The position numbers and the translations under genes were made by a program. Below are positions 9,064 through 17,655 of a DNA stretch of 48,602 nt, one piece after another. Source of the stretch: Myroides injenensis M09-0166 (GTDB taxonomy: Bacteria; Bacteroidota; Bacteroidia; Flavobacteriales; Flavobacteriaceae); contig NZ_BAEX01000013.1 in assembly GCF_000246945.1 (NCBI RefSeq), positions 1-48,602 on the forward strand. The letters are read 5' to 3'. The notes beneath the pieces were generated by a model that made no database searches, was not told the DNA's origin, and saw only the letters and a list, made by a program, of their open reading frames with translations. The number at the start of each line of letters is the position of its first letter. The first letter of the stretch is position 1.

Positions 9064-10206
9064 ATGAATTTTGAATACAATGAGACACAAGCAATGATTG
9101 CGCAATCAATAAGAGATTTTGCGGAACAACATATTCGTCCGCATATTATGGAATGGGATGAAGCACAGATATTTCCAGTAGATTTATTTAAGAAATTGGG
9201 AGAAATGGGCTATATGGGAGTATTGGTGCCTGAAGAATATGGAGGATCTGGACTTGGATATCATGAGTATATTACAATAGTTGAAGAGATTTCTAAAGTA
9301 GATTCTTCTATTGGTTTATCAGTAGCGGCACATAATTCATTATGTACAAATCATATTCTAAGTTTTGCTAACGAAGAACAAAAGAAAAAATGGTTACCAA
9401 AATTAGCAACAGGAGAATGGATTGGTGCATGGGGATTAACTGAGCACAATACTGGTTCGGATGCTGGTGGAATGAGTACTACTGCAGTAAAAGACGGTGA
9501 TCATTGGATACTAAATGGTGCAAAAAACTTTATTACACATGCTATTTCTGGTAATGTTGCAGTTGTAATTGTTCGTACTGGAGAGAAAGGTGATTCTCAC
9601 GGAATGACAGCATTTGTTGTTGAGAAAGGTACACCTGGTTTTTCTAGTGGGAAAAAAGAGAATAAATTAGGAATGCGTGCTTCTGAAACAGCTGAACTTA
9701 TCTTTGATAACTGTCGCGTGCCTGATGCGAATCGTTTAGGAGAGGTAGGTGAAGGTTTCATACAAGCGATGAAAGTATTAGATGGAGGGCGTATCTCAAT
9801 TGGAGCATTATCGCTTGGTATTTCTAAAGGAGCTTATGAAGCTGCTCTTAAATATTCTAAAGAAAGAGTACAGTTTGGCAAACCAATTAGTCAGTTCCAA
9901 GCAATAGGATTCAAATTAGCTGATATGGCTACAGAAATCGAGTGTTCTGAATTATTATTGCACAAAGCAGCTTTCTTAAAAAATAACAATAAACCAATGA
10001 CTAAAATTGGTGCGATGGCTAAGATGTATGCCTCTGAAGTATGTGTGAAAGTGTCAACAGAAGCTATCCAAATTCACGGAGGTTATGGATACACTAAAGA
10101 CTTCCCTGTAGAGAAGTTCTTCCGTGACTCTAAATTATGTACTATAGGTGAAGGAACTACAGAGATTCAGAAATTAGTAATCTCTAGAAATCTTTTAAAA
10201 GAGTAA
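9064..10206 (+). CDS. Acyl-CoA dehydrogenase, short/medium-chain type
   Basis: This 380-residue FAD enzyme oxidises acyl-CoA to trans-2-enoyl-CoA, passing electrons to ETF. It has the standard family length. Seen are the flavin/substrate motif [20 protein letters not shown] (about residues 122-141), the FGKPISQFQ region, the helix motif [22 protein letters not shown], and the catalytic Glu, E363, in IGEGTTEIQ. It most resembles butyryl/short-chain dehydrogenases. It starts 11 bases after the helix-hairpin-helix gene, so it may be cotranscribed. A terminator follows directly. No other beta-oxidation or leucine-degradation gene is adjacent, so the exact substrate stays open. Confidence 0.93.
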   Translation: MNFEYNETQAMIAQSIRDFAEQHIRPHIMEWDEAQIFPVDLFKKLGEMGYMGVLVPEEYGGSGLGYHEYITIVEEISKVDSSIGLSVAAHNSLCTNHILSFANEEQKKKWLPKLATGEWIGAWGLTEHNTGSDAGGMSTTAVKDGDHWILNGAKNFITHAISGNVAVVIVRTGEKGDSHGMTAFVVEKGTPGFSSGKKENKLGMRASETAELIFDNCRVPDANRLGEVGEGFIQAMKVLDGGRISIGALSLGISKGAYEAALKYSKERVQFGKPISQFQAIGFKLADMATEIECSELLLHKAAFLKNNNKPMTKIGAMAKMYASEVCVKVSTEAIQIHGGYGYTKDFPVEKFFRDSKLCTIGEGTTEIQKLVISRNLLKE

Positions 10207-10227
10207 TATAATAAAAATTTATATTGG

Positions 10228-10255
10228 AAGGGAAGTTATTTAACTTCCCTTTTTT
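10228..10255. terminator. Shared terminator between convergent genes
   Basis: AAGGGAAGTTA (10228-10238) pairs perfectly with TAACTTCCCTT (10241-10251) around a two-base loop, followed by T5. The minus-strand symporter stop codon (10236-10238) lies inside the left arm, so the same hairpin probably ends both convergent transcripts. Confidence 0.85.
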
Positions 10256-11414
10256 GTTGTCTTTCGTTGAAGGCTGTTGCTATTAAGCTAAGAGCCCCAT
10301 CTCCTACTATATTACAAGCAGTACCAAAGCTATCTTGCAGGGCGAATATGGTTAATATTAAAGCTATTCCTGTATCGTCAAAGCCCAACATTGAAGTAAT
10401 TAGTCCTAAAGATGCCATTAAAGCACCGCCTGGTACTCCCGGTGCACCTAATGCAAAAATTCCTAATAGGAGCACAAAAAGAATTAGTGTACTTACATCG
10501 GGTAAAAAACCATAAAGAACGAGGGATACAGTCATCACAAAGAAGGTCTCGGTAATCATTGCACCGCATAGATGAACATTCGAGAAAAAAGGTATTGTGA
10601 AGTTTGTTATTTCTGGTTTAAGGACTTTACTCTTATGCGCAGACTGTAGTGCTACACCAAGACTAGCCGCAGAAGACATAGTGCCTAATGCAGTTAGATA
10701 AGTAGGACCATAATGTTTTAATACTTCCCATGGATTCTTTTTTGCATAAATACCTGCTATAGTGTATAGAATAGTAATCCAAACAATATGTGCTAATATA
10801 ACAATGAGTATTACTATTATAAATATAGGAAGTTGAGATTGAATTGTACCGACATAGCTTAATAGTGCAAAGTTAGATGCTATATATAGAGGAAGTAATG
10901 GAACTAACACTCTATTTACTAATAGTAATACAATTTCTCTAAAGTGATCAAAAGCAATTTCTAATGGTTTGGATTGTGTCCACAATATTCCTAGTCCTAT
11001 CATAAGCGCTAGCACTAGGGATGTCATAACATCAAATACAGGAGGTATATCTAGTTTAAACAGCATTGTTGGTAGAATTCTTCCTGCGGTTGCAGAAGAG
11101 GGAATGTCTAACCAAGGTAAAATCGTATATCCTAAAGTTCCACTAAATAACCCTGCTCCAATACTTGAGATATAAGCAATCACTAAGGATAAACCAATAA
11201 TAGCTGAAGATTTTTGATCTAGTTTTGCGATAGAGGACACAATAAATCCAAGAATAATTAAGGGAACTAAAAATAGAATCAGTTGACCTAATATATGTTT
11301 TGTCGATAAGATAACTTGCAATGCAATATCGTTTAGATAAGGACCAATAGCTAATCCTATAATTACCCCAGAGATCAGTCTAAATATTGTATTGTTTACT
11401 AGCTTTTTTAGCAT
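10236..11414 (-). CDS. Dicarboxylate/amino acid:cation symporter (SDF/DAACS family), copy 2
   Basis: This 392-residue inner-membrane protein has the glutamate transporter fold. HP1 has a serine-containing loop TALGTMSSAASLG; HP2 has GAPGVPGGALMASLG; the last core helix ends DSFGTACNIVGDGA, where Asn and Asp normally bind sodium and substrate. The NMDGT motif of typical GltP proteins is not recognisable; the equivalent stretch reads SNVHLCGAMITETF. Its upstream neighbour is a paralogue of identical length, 27 bases away, in the same operon. The likely substrate is a C4-dicarboxylate or acidic amino acid, driven by Na+ or H+. Its stop codon lies inside the shared terminator. Confidence 0.85.
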   Translation of the reverse strand: MLKKLVNNTIFRLISGVIIGLAIGPYLNDIALQVILSTKHILGQLILFLVPLIILGFIVSSIAKLDQKSSAIIGLSLVIAYISSIGAGLFSGTLGYTILPWLDIPSSATAGRILPTMLFKLDIPPVFDVMTSLVLALMIGLGILWTQSKPLEIAFDHFREIVLLLVNRVLVPLLPLYIASNFALLSYVGTIQSQLPIFIIVILIVILAHIVWITILYTIAGIYAKKNPWEVLKHYGPTYLTALGTMSSAASLGVALQSAHKSKVLKPEITNFTIPFFSNVHLCGAMITETFFVMTVSLVLYGFLPDVSTLILFVLLLGIFALGAPGVPGGALMASLGLITSMLGFDDTGIALILTIFALQDSFGTACNIVGDGALSLIATAFNERQQKREVK

Positions 11415-11441
11415 AACATAGAGATATTATAATGCGAAGGT

Positions 11442-12620
11442 TTAAATACTCCCTTCTGATCGTATTTCCTTCTGGCTATATTTTGTAACCATAAGGCTTA
11501 ATGCACCATCTCCTGTAATATTACATGCAGTACCGAAACTGTCTTGTAGTGCAAATATTGTTAGCGTAAGGGCTATTCCTGCATCATCAAAGCCAAGCAC
11601 CGAAGCTATGATACCTAAGGATGCCATAACAGTCCCTCCAGGTACCCCCGGAGCTCCTATGGCAAATATCCCTAATAAAAGTATGAATAATATCATAGTT
11701 CCTACAGTAGGAATTGTGCCATATAAAACTTGAGAAACAGTCATTACAAAGAAAACTTCCGTTAATACTGAACCACATAAATGAATATTAGAAAAAAATG
11801 GTATTGTAAAATTAGTGATTTCTGGTTTAAGTATTTTACTTTTATGAGCTGATTGTAAAGCTACTCCTAGCGATGCTGCCGAAGACATTGTTCCTACAGC
11901 AGTTAGATAAGCAGGTGGATAATGCTTAATTATTTCCCATGGGCTTTTTTTAGAATAAATAGCCGCTATGGTATACAATACACCTAGCCAAACGAAGTGA
12001 GCTACGATTACAATTAGTATTACAGTCAAGAATACTGGTAATTGAGATTGTATCGATCCTTCATAACTTAGTAATGCAAAGTTAGCCATGATATAAAATG
12101 GTAATACAGGTACCAATACTCTGTTTACTAATAAGAGTACGATATCTTTAAACGAATCAAATGCACGCTCTAGTGGTCTAGATTCCGTCCATAGAATACC
12201 AATACCTATCATAAGCGCAAGAGTAAGAGACGTCATTACTCCAAATACTGGAGGTATATCTAATTTAAATAACATTTCAGGAAGTTCTTTAAGAGACTCT
12301 ACATTATTTTCTATTTTTAAGTGGGGAATAATATTAAACCCTAATGCACTACTAAAGAAACCTGCGCCTATACTAGATAGATAAGCTATTATGATAGAAA
12401 AACCAATAATACCTATCTGGCTTTTGTCTAATTTAGCAATAGATGATACTACAAATCCAAGAATAATTAATGGTACCAAGAAAAGAATAATTTGACCTAA
12501 TATATGTCTAGTTGATAAAATGATTTGTAGTAAACTGTCGGTTAGATAAGGTCCTATAATTAGACCAACGATTACTCCTAATAAAAGTCTAACTATTGTA
12601 TTACTAAAGAATTTCTTCAT
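11442..12620 (-). CDS. Dicarboxylate/amino acid:cation symporter (SDF/DAACS family), copy 1
   Basis: This is the first gene of a two-gene minus-strand operon and a 392-residue paralogue of the next gene. It shares long identical stretches, including LGQIILFLVPLIILGF, MLFKLDIPPVF, GTMSSAASLGVALQSAHKSK and DSFGTACNI. The copies differ most in the loop after helix 3 (HLKIENNVESLKELPEML here) and at the C-terminus. Both keep the HP1 and HP2 loops and the final N-x-x-GDGA motif and so look functional. Duplication followed by specialisation, or dosage, are both possible. A TACCTTTG -7 element and an inverted-repeat operator lie upstream. Confidence 0.85.
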   Translation of the reverse strand: MKKFFSNTIVRLLLGVIVGLIIGPYLTDSLLQIILSTRHILGQIILFLVPLIILGFVVSSIAKLDKSQIGIIGFSIIIAYLSSIGAGFFSSALGFNIIPHLKIENNVESLKELPEMLFKLDIPPVFGVMTSLTLALMIGIGILWTESRPLERAFDSFKDIVLLLVNRVLVPVLPFYIMANFALLSYEGSIQSQLPVFLTVILIVIVAHFVWLGVLYTIAAIYSKKSPWEIIKHYPPAYLTAVGTMSSAASLGVALQSAHKSKILKPEITNFTIPFFSNIHLCGSVLTEVFFVMTVSQVLYGTIPTVGTMILFILLLGIFAIGAPGVPGGTVMASLGIIASVLGFDDAGIALTLTIFALQDSFGTACNITGDGALSLMVTKYSQKEIRSEGSI

Positions 12621-12668
12621 GTTTTTATTATTGATGTATTTTTTATTAAAGTATTATGTTTTACAAAT

Positions 12669-12676
12669 CAAAGGTA
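12669..12676 (-). promoter_or_regulatory. Promoter -7 element for the symporter operon
   Basis: On the minus strand this reads TACCTTTG, a perfect TAnnTTTG, about 49 bases before the start codon at 12620. No minus-strand TTG lies 17-23 bases upstream, which fits an activated promoter with the inverted repeat at 12714-12731 as a candidate site. Confidence 0.55.
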
Positions 12677-12713
12677 GTGTAATAAGGTTTTTTTTAATAC
12701 TGTATTGTGAAAT

Positions 12714-12731
12714 ATACCATATTTATGGTAT
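12714..12731. promoter_or_regulatory. Inverted-repeat operator candidate upstream of the symporters
   Basis: ATACCATA and TATGGTAT form perfect 8-base arms around TT. The centre is about 60 bases upstream of the predicted symporter transcription start. It looks like the site of a dimeric helix-turn-helix regulator. No regulator gene is adjacent, so the binding protein is unknown. Confidence 0.45.
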
Positions 12732-13067
12732 GATAAATAAGTGCTTTTTGGCTAACTATAAAGGAAGTGTTACTATTAATCAGTTATGAATAATAAAATA
12801 TGAAAAGAATGAATTTGTAAAGAAAGTTATTGTAATGTATAAAGGTTAGACTTTTATAAAAATGACATATGTAAAAAACCGAGAGATTGTTTTTAAGGGG
12901 GGAAAGATGTAGAAGATATATATAGATTAAACTTTAATCCTAAATGTTATATATGAGAGGTAAAGCTTTTAAAAATATTAAAGAAGTAAAGGAAAGATTT
13001 ATCTAATAAAGAAAAAGACCATCTTATATCGTTTGGATTTAATTTATATAAACAGTAGCAGAACATT

Positions 13068-13123
13068 AGACAAAGCAAAGAAGGTGACTCATTATATAAT
13101 GAGTCACCTTCTTTGCTTTGTCT
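13068..13123. repeat. Perfect 56-base palindrome
   Basis: The sequence equals its own reverse complement over 28-base arms with no loop, centred at 13095/13096 in ATTATATAAT. Its core GGTGACTCATTAT is flanked by CTTTGCTTTGTCT-type tails. As RNA it would form a long hairpin with a pyrimidine-rich tail on either strand, so it could be a bidirectional terminator. However, both neighbouring genes point away from it. Confidence 0.85.
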
Positions 13124-13186
13124 ATATGATGGTATAAAATAGTTAATCTTTTATTTTAGGAGGTTTGTATTTAGCATTTGTCTACT

Positions 13187-13239
13187 ATCACTCACTACCC
13201 ATTTACACCATTCACGCAGTTTATTTTACCATTCGCGCA
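13187..13239. promoter_or_regulatory. Direct-repeat operator upstream of the TonB receptor
   Basis: ACCATTCACGCA (13207-13218) and ACCATTCGCGCA (13228-13239) match at 11 of 12 positions and are exactly 21 bases apart. A weaker copy (ATCACTCACTA) starts at 13187. The array ends just before the expected -33 position of the receptor promoter. Direct repeats two helical turns apart are the usual target form for LytTR regulators, and one is encoded in this cluster at 17655. The regulator link is inferred. Confidence 0.6.
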
Positions 13240-13269
13240 TTCTTTTTTTTAGAAATAGGTGTGCTGCGT

Positions 13270-13277
13270 TACGTTTG
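13270..13277 (+). promoter_or_regulatory. Promoter -7 element for the TonB receptor
   Basis: TACGTTTG matches TAnnTTTG and predicts a start near 13284, about 20 bases before the ATG at 13304. The -33 position is a T tract rather than TTG, consistent with activation from the repeats at 13187-13239. Confidence 0.55.
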
Positions 13278-13303
13278 TAAGGTAATTAAGAATCTATACA
13301 ACG

Positions 13304-15436
13304 ATGAAAGCACTATTATCTATGATATTAACCTTGTTTTTAGGGGCAGTACACGCTCAGACAATCACCATATCAGGTACAGTGGTTAATGAAAAAAATA
13401 AACCAATAGAGAATGTAAATGTATATCTGGAAGAGAGCTTTGAGGGAGCGTTATCAGATGTTAAAGGATATTTTACCTTCACTATAAATGATACTGTTGT
13501 AAAGGATGTACTAAAGCTAATGCATCCGCAATATGGCAATATGGATGTGTATATCGATACAGAAGAAAATTACACCAATAGTTTCGTGATGAGTGGACAG
13601 GACGGTTTATTGGGTGAAATAGTAGTAGTCGCTAAGAGTAAAAATAAAAGAGAACGAGCAGAGAGTATTGGACTTAATGCTATGGATGTAGTGAGTACAG
13701 CTGGGAGCCCTGGAAATACTATAGGAGTATTAAGTACCATGCCTGGTGCGCAGACTAATGGTGAGGATGGAAGACTACTGATAAGAGGAGGTAAGGCAGA
13801 TGAGAGTGGTATCTATGTGAATGGGATAAAGGTGTTTCAACCTTACACAGCATCAGTAGGTAATGTGCCAGTGCGTTCTAAATTCAATCCTTTCTTGTTT
13901 AAAGGGATGTGTTTTTCGGCAGGAGGATATAGCGCAGAGTTTGGGGATGCTTTGTCAGGAGTATTACAGTTAGATACATCTGATGATATAGACCCTTCTC
14001 GTAAGGATATCTCTATCTCTACAGTAGGGGTTAGCTTTGGGCAGACTCATCAGTGGGGAAAGAATTCACTTTCATACAGTCTTAACTATCTAAACTTAGG
14101 AGCATATACAGCACTGGTAAAACAGCGATATAATAGTAAAAAGCCTTTTAATACAGCTTCTGCAGAGGTGGTTTATAAGAGAGAAGTGAAAGACGGAGGA
14201 TATAAATTGTATACGGCAATAGACTTTACGTCTATCAAGTATGAACAAGAAATAGAACCAAGTAATCGAGTAGACACATTAGCTTTTAAATCAAATAATG
14301 TGTACATGAATAGTCTTTATTTTAAAAAACTATCTCCATTTATGCGATTAGATGTAGGAACAGGAGTAGGATATTCAGATTATAAAGGGGATAACAATGA
14401 AAAACATATTGGTAGAAAGAATTGGGATTTAAATCAAAAAGTAAAATTGTCTTATCAGTGGAACAGCAAGTGGCAATCTTTTATTGGTACTGATATGCAA
14501 ATAGCCCAGTTAGACTTGACGCGTAGCATAGGAAAATACTCTACTAATAATGAAACAGATGCTACTAGATTTGCTTTGTTTTTTGAGAACAATTGGAACA
14601 TTGGATTAAGGGTATCCTTAAGAGCAGGAGTGAGGGTGAATAAATACTCAGCTATTTCAGATTGGACAATAGAACCAAGGACAATGCTTACTTATCAGGT
14701 AGATACTAAACAACAAGTGTCACTGTCTTATGGAGTGTTTAACCAAGCTTTAAATTTAGAGCAATCTTTATACTTAAAGCAAGAAGATTGGATGCAGGCA
14801 GATCACTATATTTTTAACTATACATATGAGTTTAAGAAGAGAATGCTTAGAGCGGAGTTATTCTATAAAGACTATAGTAAACTGCTGTTGACACCAATAG
14901 GTAAACTAAGTCAGTATTCTCAATTAGGAGAGGGATATGCAAAAGGATTTGATGTGTTCTGGAAAGATAGCAATACGTTTAAGAATTTTAAGTACTGGAT
15001 AACCTATACCTACATTGACTCTAAAAGAAAAGAGATGTATTGGGATGAATGGGTACAACCGTCTTATGTAGCTAAGCATAACTTCTCTGTAGTAACGAAG
15101 TACTGGATAGAGCAGTGGAAGTCACAAGTGAGTATGACGTATAACTTTACTACTCCTCGACATTTCTATAATACCGACATTACAGATAAGGTAGTGTATA
15201 AAAGTAGTCAGATACACAATGTAAGTATGAGTTGGGCTTATCTATTAAGTGCACAAAAGATACTTTATGCATCAGTGGATAATCTCTTAGGTCGCAATCC
15301 TGTGTATGCATATCAGTTTATTCAACAAGGTGGGCAGCCAGATGTGATAAATCCAACGGCAAAGAGATTTGTATATATCGGATTTATGTGGACAATGAGC
15401 TCAAACAAGAAGTCAAATCAATTAGATAATTTATAA
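13304..15436 (+). CDS. TonB-dependent outer-membrane receptor with N-terminal carboxypeptidase-regulatory domain
   Basis: The 710-residue protein has a signal peptide ending about AVHAQ (19), then a CarboxypepD_reg-like beta domain (about 21-105, ISGTVVNEKNKPIENVNVYL). Next comes a plug domain (about 115-225, with MPGAQTNGEDGRLLIRGGKA and SAEFGDALSGVLQLD) and a beta barrel to about 700. It is short for a SusC protein and has no SusD partner, so it is a conventional TonB receptor. It begins a co-directional cluster with a secreted protein, a LytS-type kinase and a LytTR regulator. Its promoter carries direct repeats that the regulator may bind. The ATG at 13304 is supported by the promoter. 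The ligand is unknown. Confidence 0.9.
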   Translation: MKALLSMILTLFLGAVHAQTITISGTVVNEKNKPIENVNVYLEESFEGALSDVKGYFTFTINDTVVKDVLKLMHPQYGNMDVYIDTEENYTNSFVMSGQDGLLGEIVVVAKSKNKRERAESIGLNAMDVVSTAGSPGNTIGVLSTMPGAQTNGEDGRLLIRGGKADESGIYVNGIKVFQPYTASVGNVPVRSKFNPFLFKGMCFSAGGYSAEFGDALSGVLQLDTSDDIDPSRKDISISTVGVSFGQTHQWGKNSLSYSLNYLNLGAYTALVKQRYNSKKPFNTASAEVVYKREVKDGGYKLYTAIDFTSIKYEQEIEPSNRVDTLAFKSNNVYMNSLYFKKLSPFMRLDVGTGVGYSDYKGDNNEKHIGRKNWDLNQKVKLSYQWNSKWQSFIGTDMQIAQLDLTRSIGKYSTNNETDATRFALFFENNWNIGLRVSLRAGVRVNKYSAISDWTIEPRTMLTYQVDTKQQVSLSYGVFNQALNLEQSLYLKQEDWMQADHYIFNYTYEFKKRMLRAELFYKDYSKLLLTPIGKLSQYSQLGEGYAKGFDVFWKDSNTFKNFKYWITYTYIDSKRKEMYWDEWVQPSYVAKHNFSVVTKYWIEQWKSQVSMTYNFTTPRHFYNTDITDKVVYKSSQIHNVSMSWAYLLSAQKILYASVDNLLGRNPVYAYQFIQQGGQPDVINPTAKRFVYIGFMWTMSSNKKSNQLDNL

Positions 15437-15890
15437 AAACTATTTAGACAACAAAATGAACGACTCACGCATTAATTTTATGTATTAATAGCTAATTAGT
15501 AGAGGTTTGCAAGGGAAAAGGGATAGATTATATTGCTATTAGTTGTATAGCTTCCATTTTGTTAAGAGTTTTTAAAGGGATTTTGTTCGGGTCTCATTCG
15601 AGGTTTGTTCGGGAATCCTTTGTTAAAGCCTCATTATATTTAGCTTTCCCCGAACAAGACCCAAACAAAATACTAGCGAAGGAATAATGCGAATTGTTAG
15701 ATTTCTTTATTAACAGGTGTTAGCTATAAAATAATTGAATAATGAGATTAGGCAAGATAGCTAAAAACTAGTCATAATAGTCCTTTTTAGAGGGTGTTAT
15801 GTGGAGAGGTTTTCTAATACTATCTCTTTAATAGAGTCTATTTGTTAGACGTTTAACGAAGAAATAAGAATATTAATTAAAATAGAAATT
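15437..15890. other. 454-base intergenic region with a structured repeat
   Basis: No credible ORF is present. It contains the long imperfect inverted repeat at 15580-15671. A short segment near 15463, ACTCACGCAT, recalls the receptor operator repeats but lacks a second copy at the right distance. No clear promoter for the downstream gene was found. Confidence 0.6.
15580..15671. repeat. Long imperfect inverted repeat with doubled arms
   Basis: ATTTTGTTCGGGTCT (15580-15594) pairs with AGACCCAAACAAAAT (15657-15671) with one mismatch, and TGTTCGGGAA (15606-15615) pairs with TTCCCCGAACA (15646-15656). About 11 bases bulge on the left between the two stems. The motif TTTGTTCGGG thus occurs twice directly on the left arm. 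The RNA would fold into a roughly 90-base hairpin without a T tract, so it is not a simple terminator. It may be a small non-coding RNA element or a mobile repeat. Confidence 0.65.
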
Positions 15891-16514
15891 ATGAAAAAGT
15901 TACTTGTTTTATTTTTGATTGTATTAGGGGTGCCTTGTATGGCACAATCTAAGTACGAGTTAGGTATGCAAAAAGCGATGCAAGAATGGCACGCTGGCAA
16001 TAGTACAAATGCCAAAGCGGTATTAGATAGAGTTGCTGTATTGGATAAGGAGAATTGGATTCCTGTGTATTACAAAGTATTTATTGATATCACTGATGGC
16101 TTTAAAAATCCTGATAAAGTAGAAATAGAGGGAATTATTGAGAATAATCGTTTGATAATAGAGAAATGGTTAGATATTGGTGGAGATGAATGGTATATAT
16201 TAAAAGGCATGAACGAAACATTGGAATTATTGACTGACCCAATGAACAAGGGGATGCAACAAACCCCCATTATTAGCAAAGCTTATGAAAAAGCGATCAG
16301 TCTGAATCCTAATAATCCTAGAGCTTTATATTCTTTAGCTAGCTTTTATATCAATAGTGCTAAGTTTACAAAAGTTGATACCACATATTATTGCGAAATG
16401 TTAAATAAGTCAATAGAACTTTTTGATCAGCAATCAAATGACTTGTCATTCTTTCCATCATGGGGAAAAGAATGGGCAGTTAATATTAAAAGTAAATGTG
16501 CTGTAAAGGAATAA
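15891..16514 (+). CDS. Small secreted protein, probably TPR-like
   Basis: This 207-residue protein starts with a clear signal peptide (MKKLLVLFLIVLGVPCMAQ). The rest is largely helical and resembles tetratricopeptide repeats, for example ISKAYEKAISLNPNNPRALYSLASFYI at about residues 126-152. I do not recognise a named family. It sits between a TonB receptor and a LytS/LytTR pair, 58 bases before the kinase. A periplasmic role linking receptor and kinase is conceivable but not shown. The cysteine in VPCMAQ is not followed by a typical lipoprotein context, so signal peptidase I cleavage after AQ is more likely. Confidence 0.7.
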   Translation: MKKLLVLFLIVLGVPCMAQSKYELGMQKAMQEWHAGNSTNAKAVLDRVAVLDKENWIPVYYKVFIDITDGFKNPDKVEIEGIIENNRLIIEKWLDIGGDEWYILKGMNETLELLTDPMNKGMQQTPIISKAYEKAISLNPNNPRALYSLASFYINSAKFTKVDTTYYCEMLNKSIELFDQQSNDLSFFPSWGKEWAVNIKSKCAVKE

Positions 16515-16572
16515 TTATGAAGTTACACATTAATTGTAATTTAGATATTTGTAAATTGTAATAAAAAAAGAT

Positions 16573-17655
16573 ATGGCTGTGAAGTGGCGTAGACATATTA
16601 TACTAGCTTGCAGTATTGGAGTTCTTACTGGACTGGCTATATCCTATTATTCTTTTCAGGATAGTGGAATGTCATTTTTGGAGTTAATGATAAGTTCAGT
16701 TTTCTTAAAAAATACATTTTTTTCATTTGTGTTGTCGGTATTGATTTATGCTGCTAATTTATTTTCTACTTTACTTATGGAAGGGATATTGGATAAACTA
16801 AATGTGAGGTATGAACTGTCCTTAAGTAAATTATCTAAAAATGCTATTTTCTTTATTAATGGTGTAGTCACATCTGCAATATCGTATTATTTGTTTTTAA
16901 GTATCCTATTGAATTGGTTCTATAATATATCTTATGCAACTTTTTTTAATGGAGATTATATGCGATTGGGTAATTTTATTGCAATTGTAATGATTAGTGT
17001 TTTTGTCTTATTGATTGTCTTTTTATTTGGTTATAATGATCGATTGAGATTGTTAGAAATTAAAAATAAAGAAATGGAGATTGCCTTGCAGAGGAGTCAA
17101 ATTGAAAGTATGAAAGAACAATTGTCTCCCCATTTCTTATTTAATAATATGAATGTGTTGATAAGTACAATACAAGAAGATCCAATAAAGGCAGAACGAT
17201 TTGCTAGATCGTTTTCAAAAATTTATCGTTATGTATTAGAAAAGTTAGATTATACGATGTGTTCTGTATTGGATGAATTAACCTTTATAAAGGATTATGT
17301 ATATTTACTTAATGTGAGATATGACAATGCAATAGATTTTGAGATTGCTGATGAAGTTTATAATTATTTAGAGGAGCAAATTCCACCATTGAGTTTACAA
17401 GTATTAATAGAAAATGTAATAAAGCATAATATAATTCCCTCAGAGGGAAAAATAAAAGTTGTTTTAGAAATACAAAATGATGGGTTGTTATTGTGGAATG
17501 AAAAACGCATTAAATCAAGAAAAGAATTTTCTTCTAAAGTAGGGTTGAAAAATTTATCCCAACGATACAGTTTGCTATTTCATCAAGATATTATAATCAA
17601 TGATTTAGAAAATAGCTTTAGCGTTAATATTCCTTTTAATAGAAAAGATAGGTAA
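16573..17655 (+). CDS. LytS/YehU-type sensor histidine kinase
   Basis: The 360-residue protein has about four membrane helices in residues 8-155 with short loops and no obvious periplasmic sensor domain. A short coiled region (155-182) follows. The His_kinase domain has phosphoacceptor H187 in LSPHFLFNNMN, an N-box N281 in LIENVIKHN and a G-box VGLKNLSQRY (323-332). Kinases of this family pair with LytTR regulators, and one overlaps its stop codon by one base (TAATG). With no extracytoplasmic domain, sensing may occur in the membrane or through a partner, such as the receptor or secreted protein upstream. Confidence 0.93.
   Translation: MAVKWRRHIILACSIGVLTGLAISYYSFQDSGMSFLELMISSVFLKNTFFSFVLSVLIYAANLFSTLLMEGILDKLNVRYELSLSKLSKNAIFFINGVVTSAISYYLFLSILLNWFYNISYATFFNGDYMRLGNFIAIVMISVFVLLIVFLFGYNDRLRLLEIKNKEMEIALQRSQIESMKEQLSPHFLFNNMNVLISTIQEDPIKAERFARSFSKIYRYVLEKLDYTMCSVLDELTFIKDYVYLLNVRYDNAIDFEIADEVYNYLEEQIPPLSLQVLIENVIKHNIIPSEGKIKVVLEIQNDGLLLWNEKRIKSRKEFSSKVGLKNLSQRYSLLFHQDIIINDLENSFSVNIPFNRKDR

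Larger units (their letters stand above)
12621..13303. other. Gene-free 683-base divergent intergenic region
   Basis: It lies between the starts of the minus-strand symporter and the plus-strand TonB receptor. It contains the symporter promoter and operator, AT-rich sequence without a convincing ORF (the longest ATG runs near 12953 are under 20 codons), a perfect 56-base palindrome at 13068-13123, and the receptor promoter with its direct repeats. No decayed gene was recognised. Confidence 0.6.

Noticed and set aside
10267-11175. Plus-strand ORFs opposite the symporter gene
   Set aside because: They are antisense shadows of a well-supported membrane protein; their proline/serine-rich translations are artefacts.
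12953-13060. Remnant of a transposase or small gene in the divergent intergenic region
   Set aside because: Only a 17-codon ATG ORF and no recognisable motif; not enough to call.
13165-13389. 74-codon ORF upstream of and overlapping the TonB receptor start
   Set aside because: It covers the receptor promoter and operator repeats and has no family resemblance.
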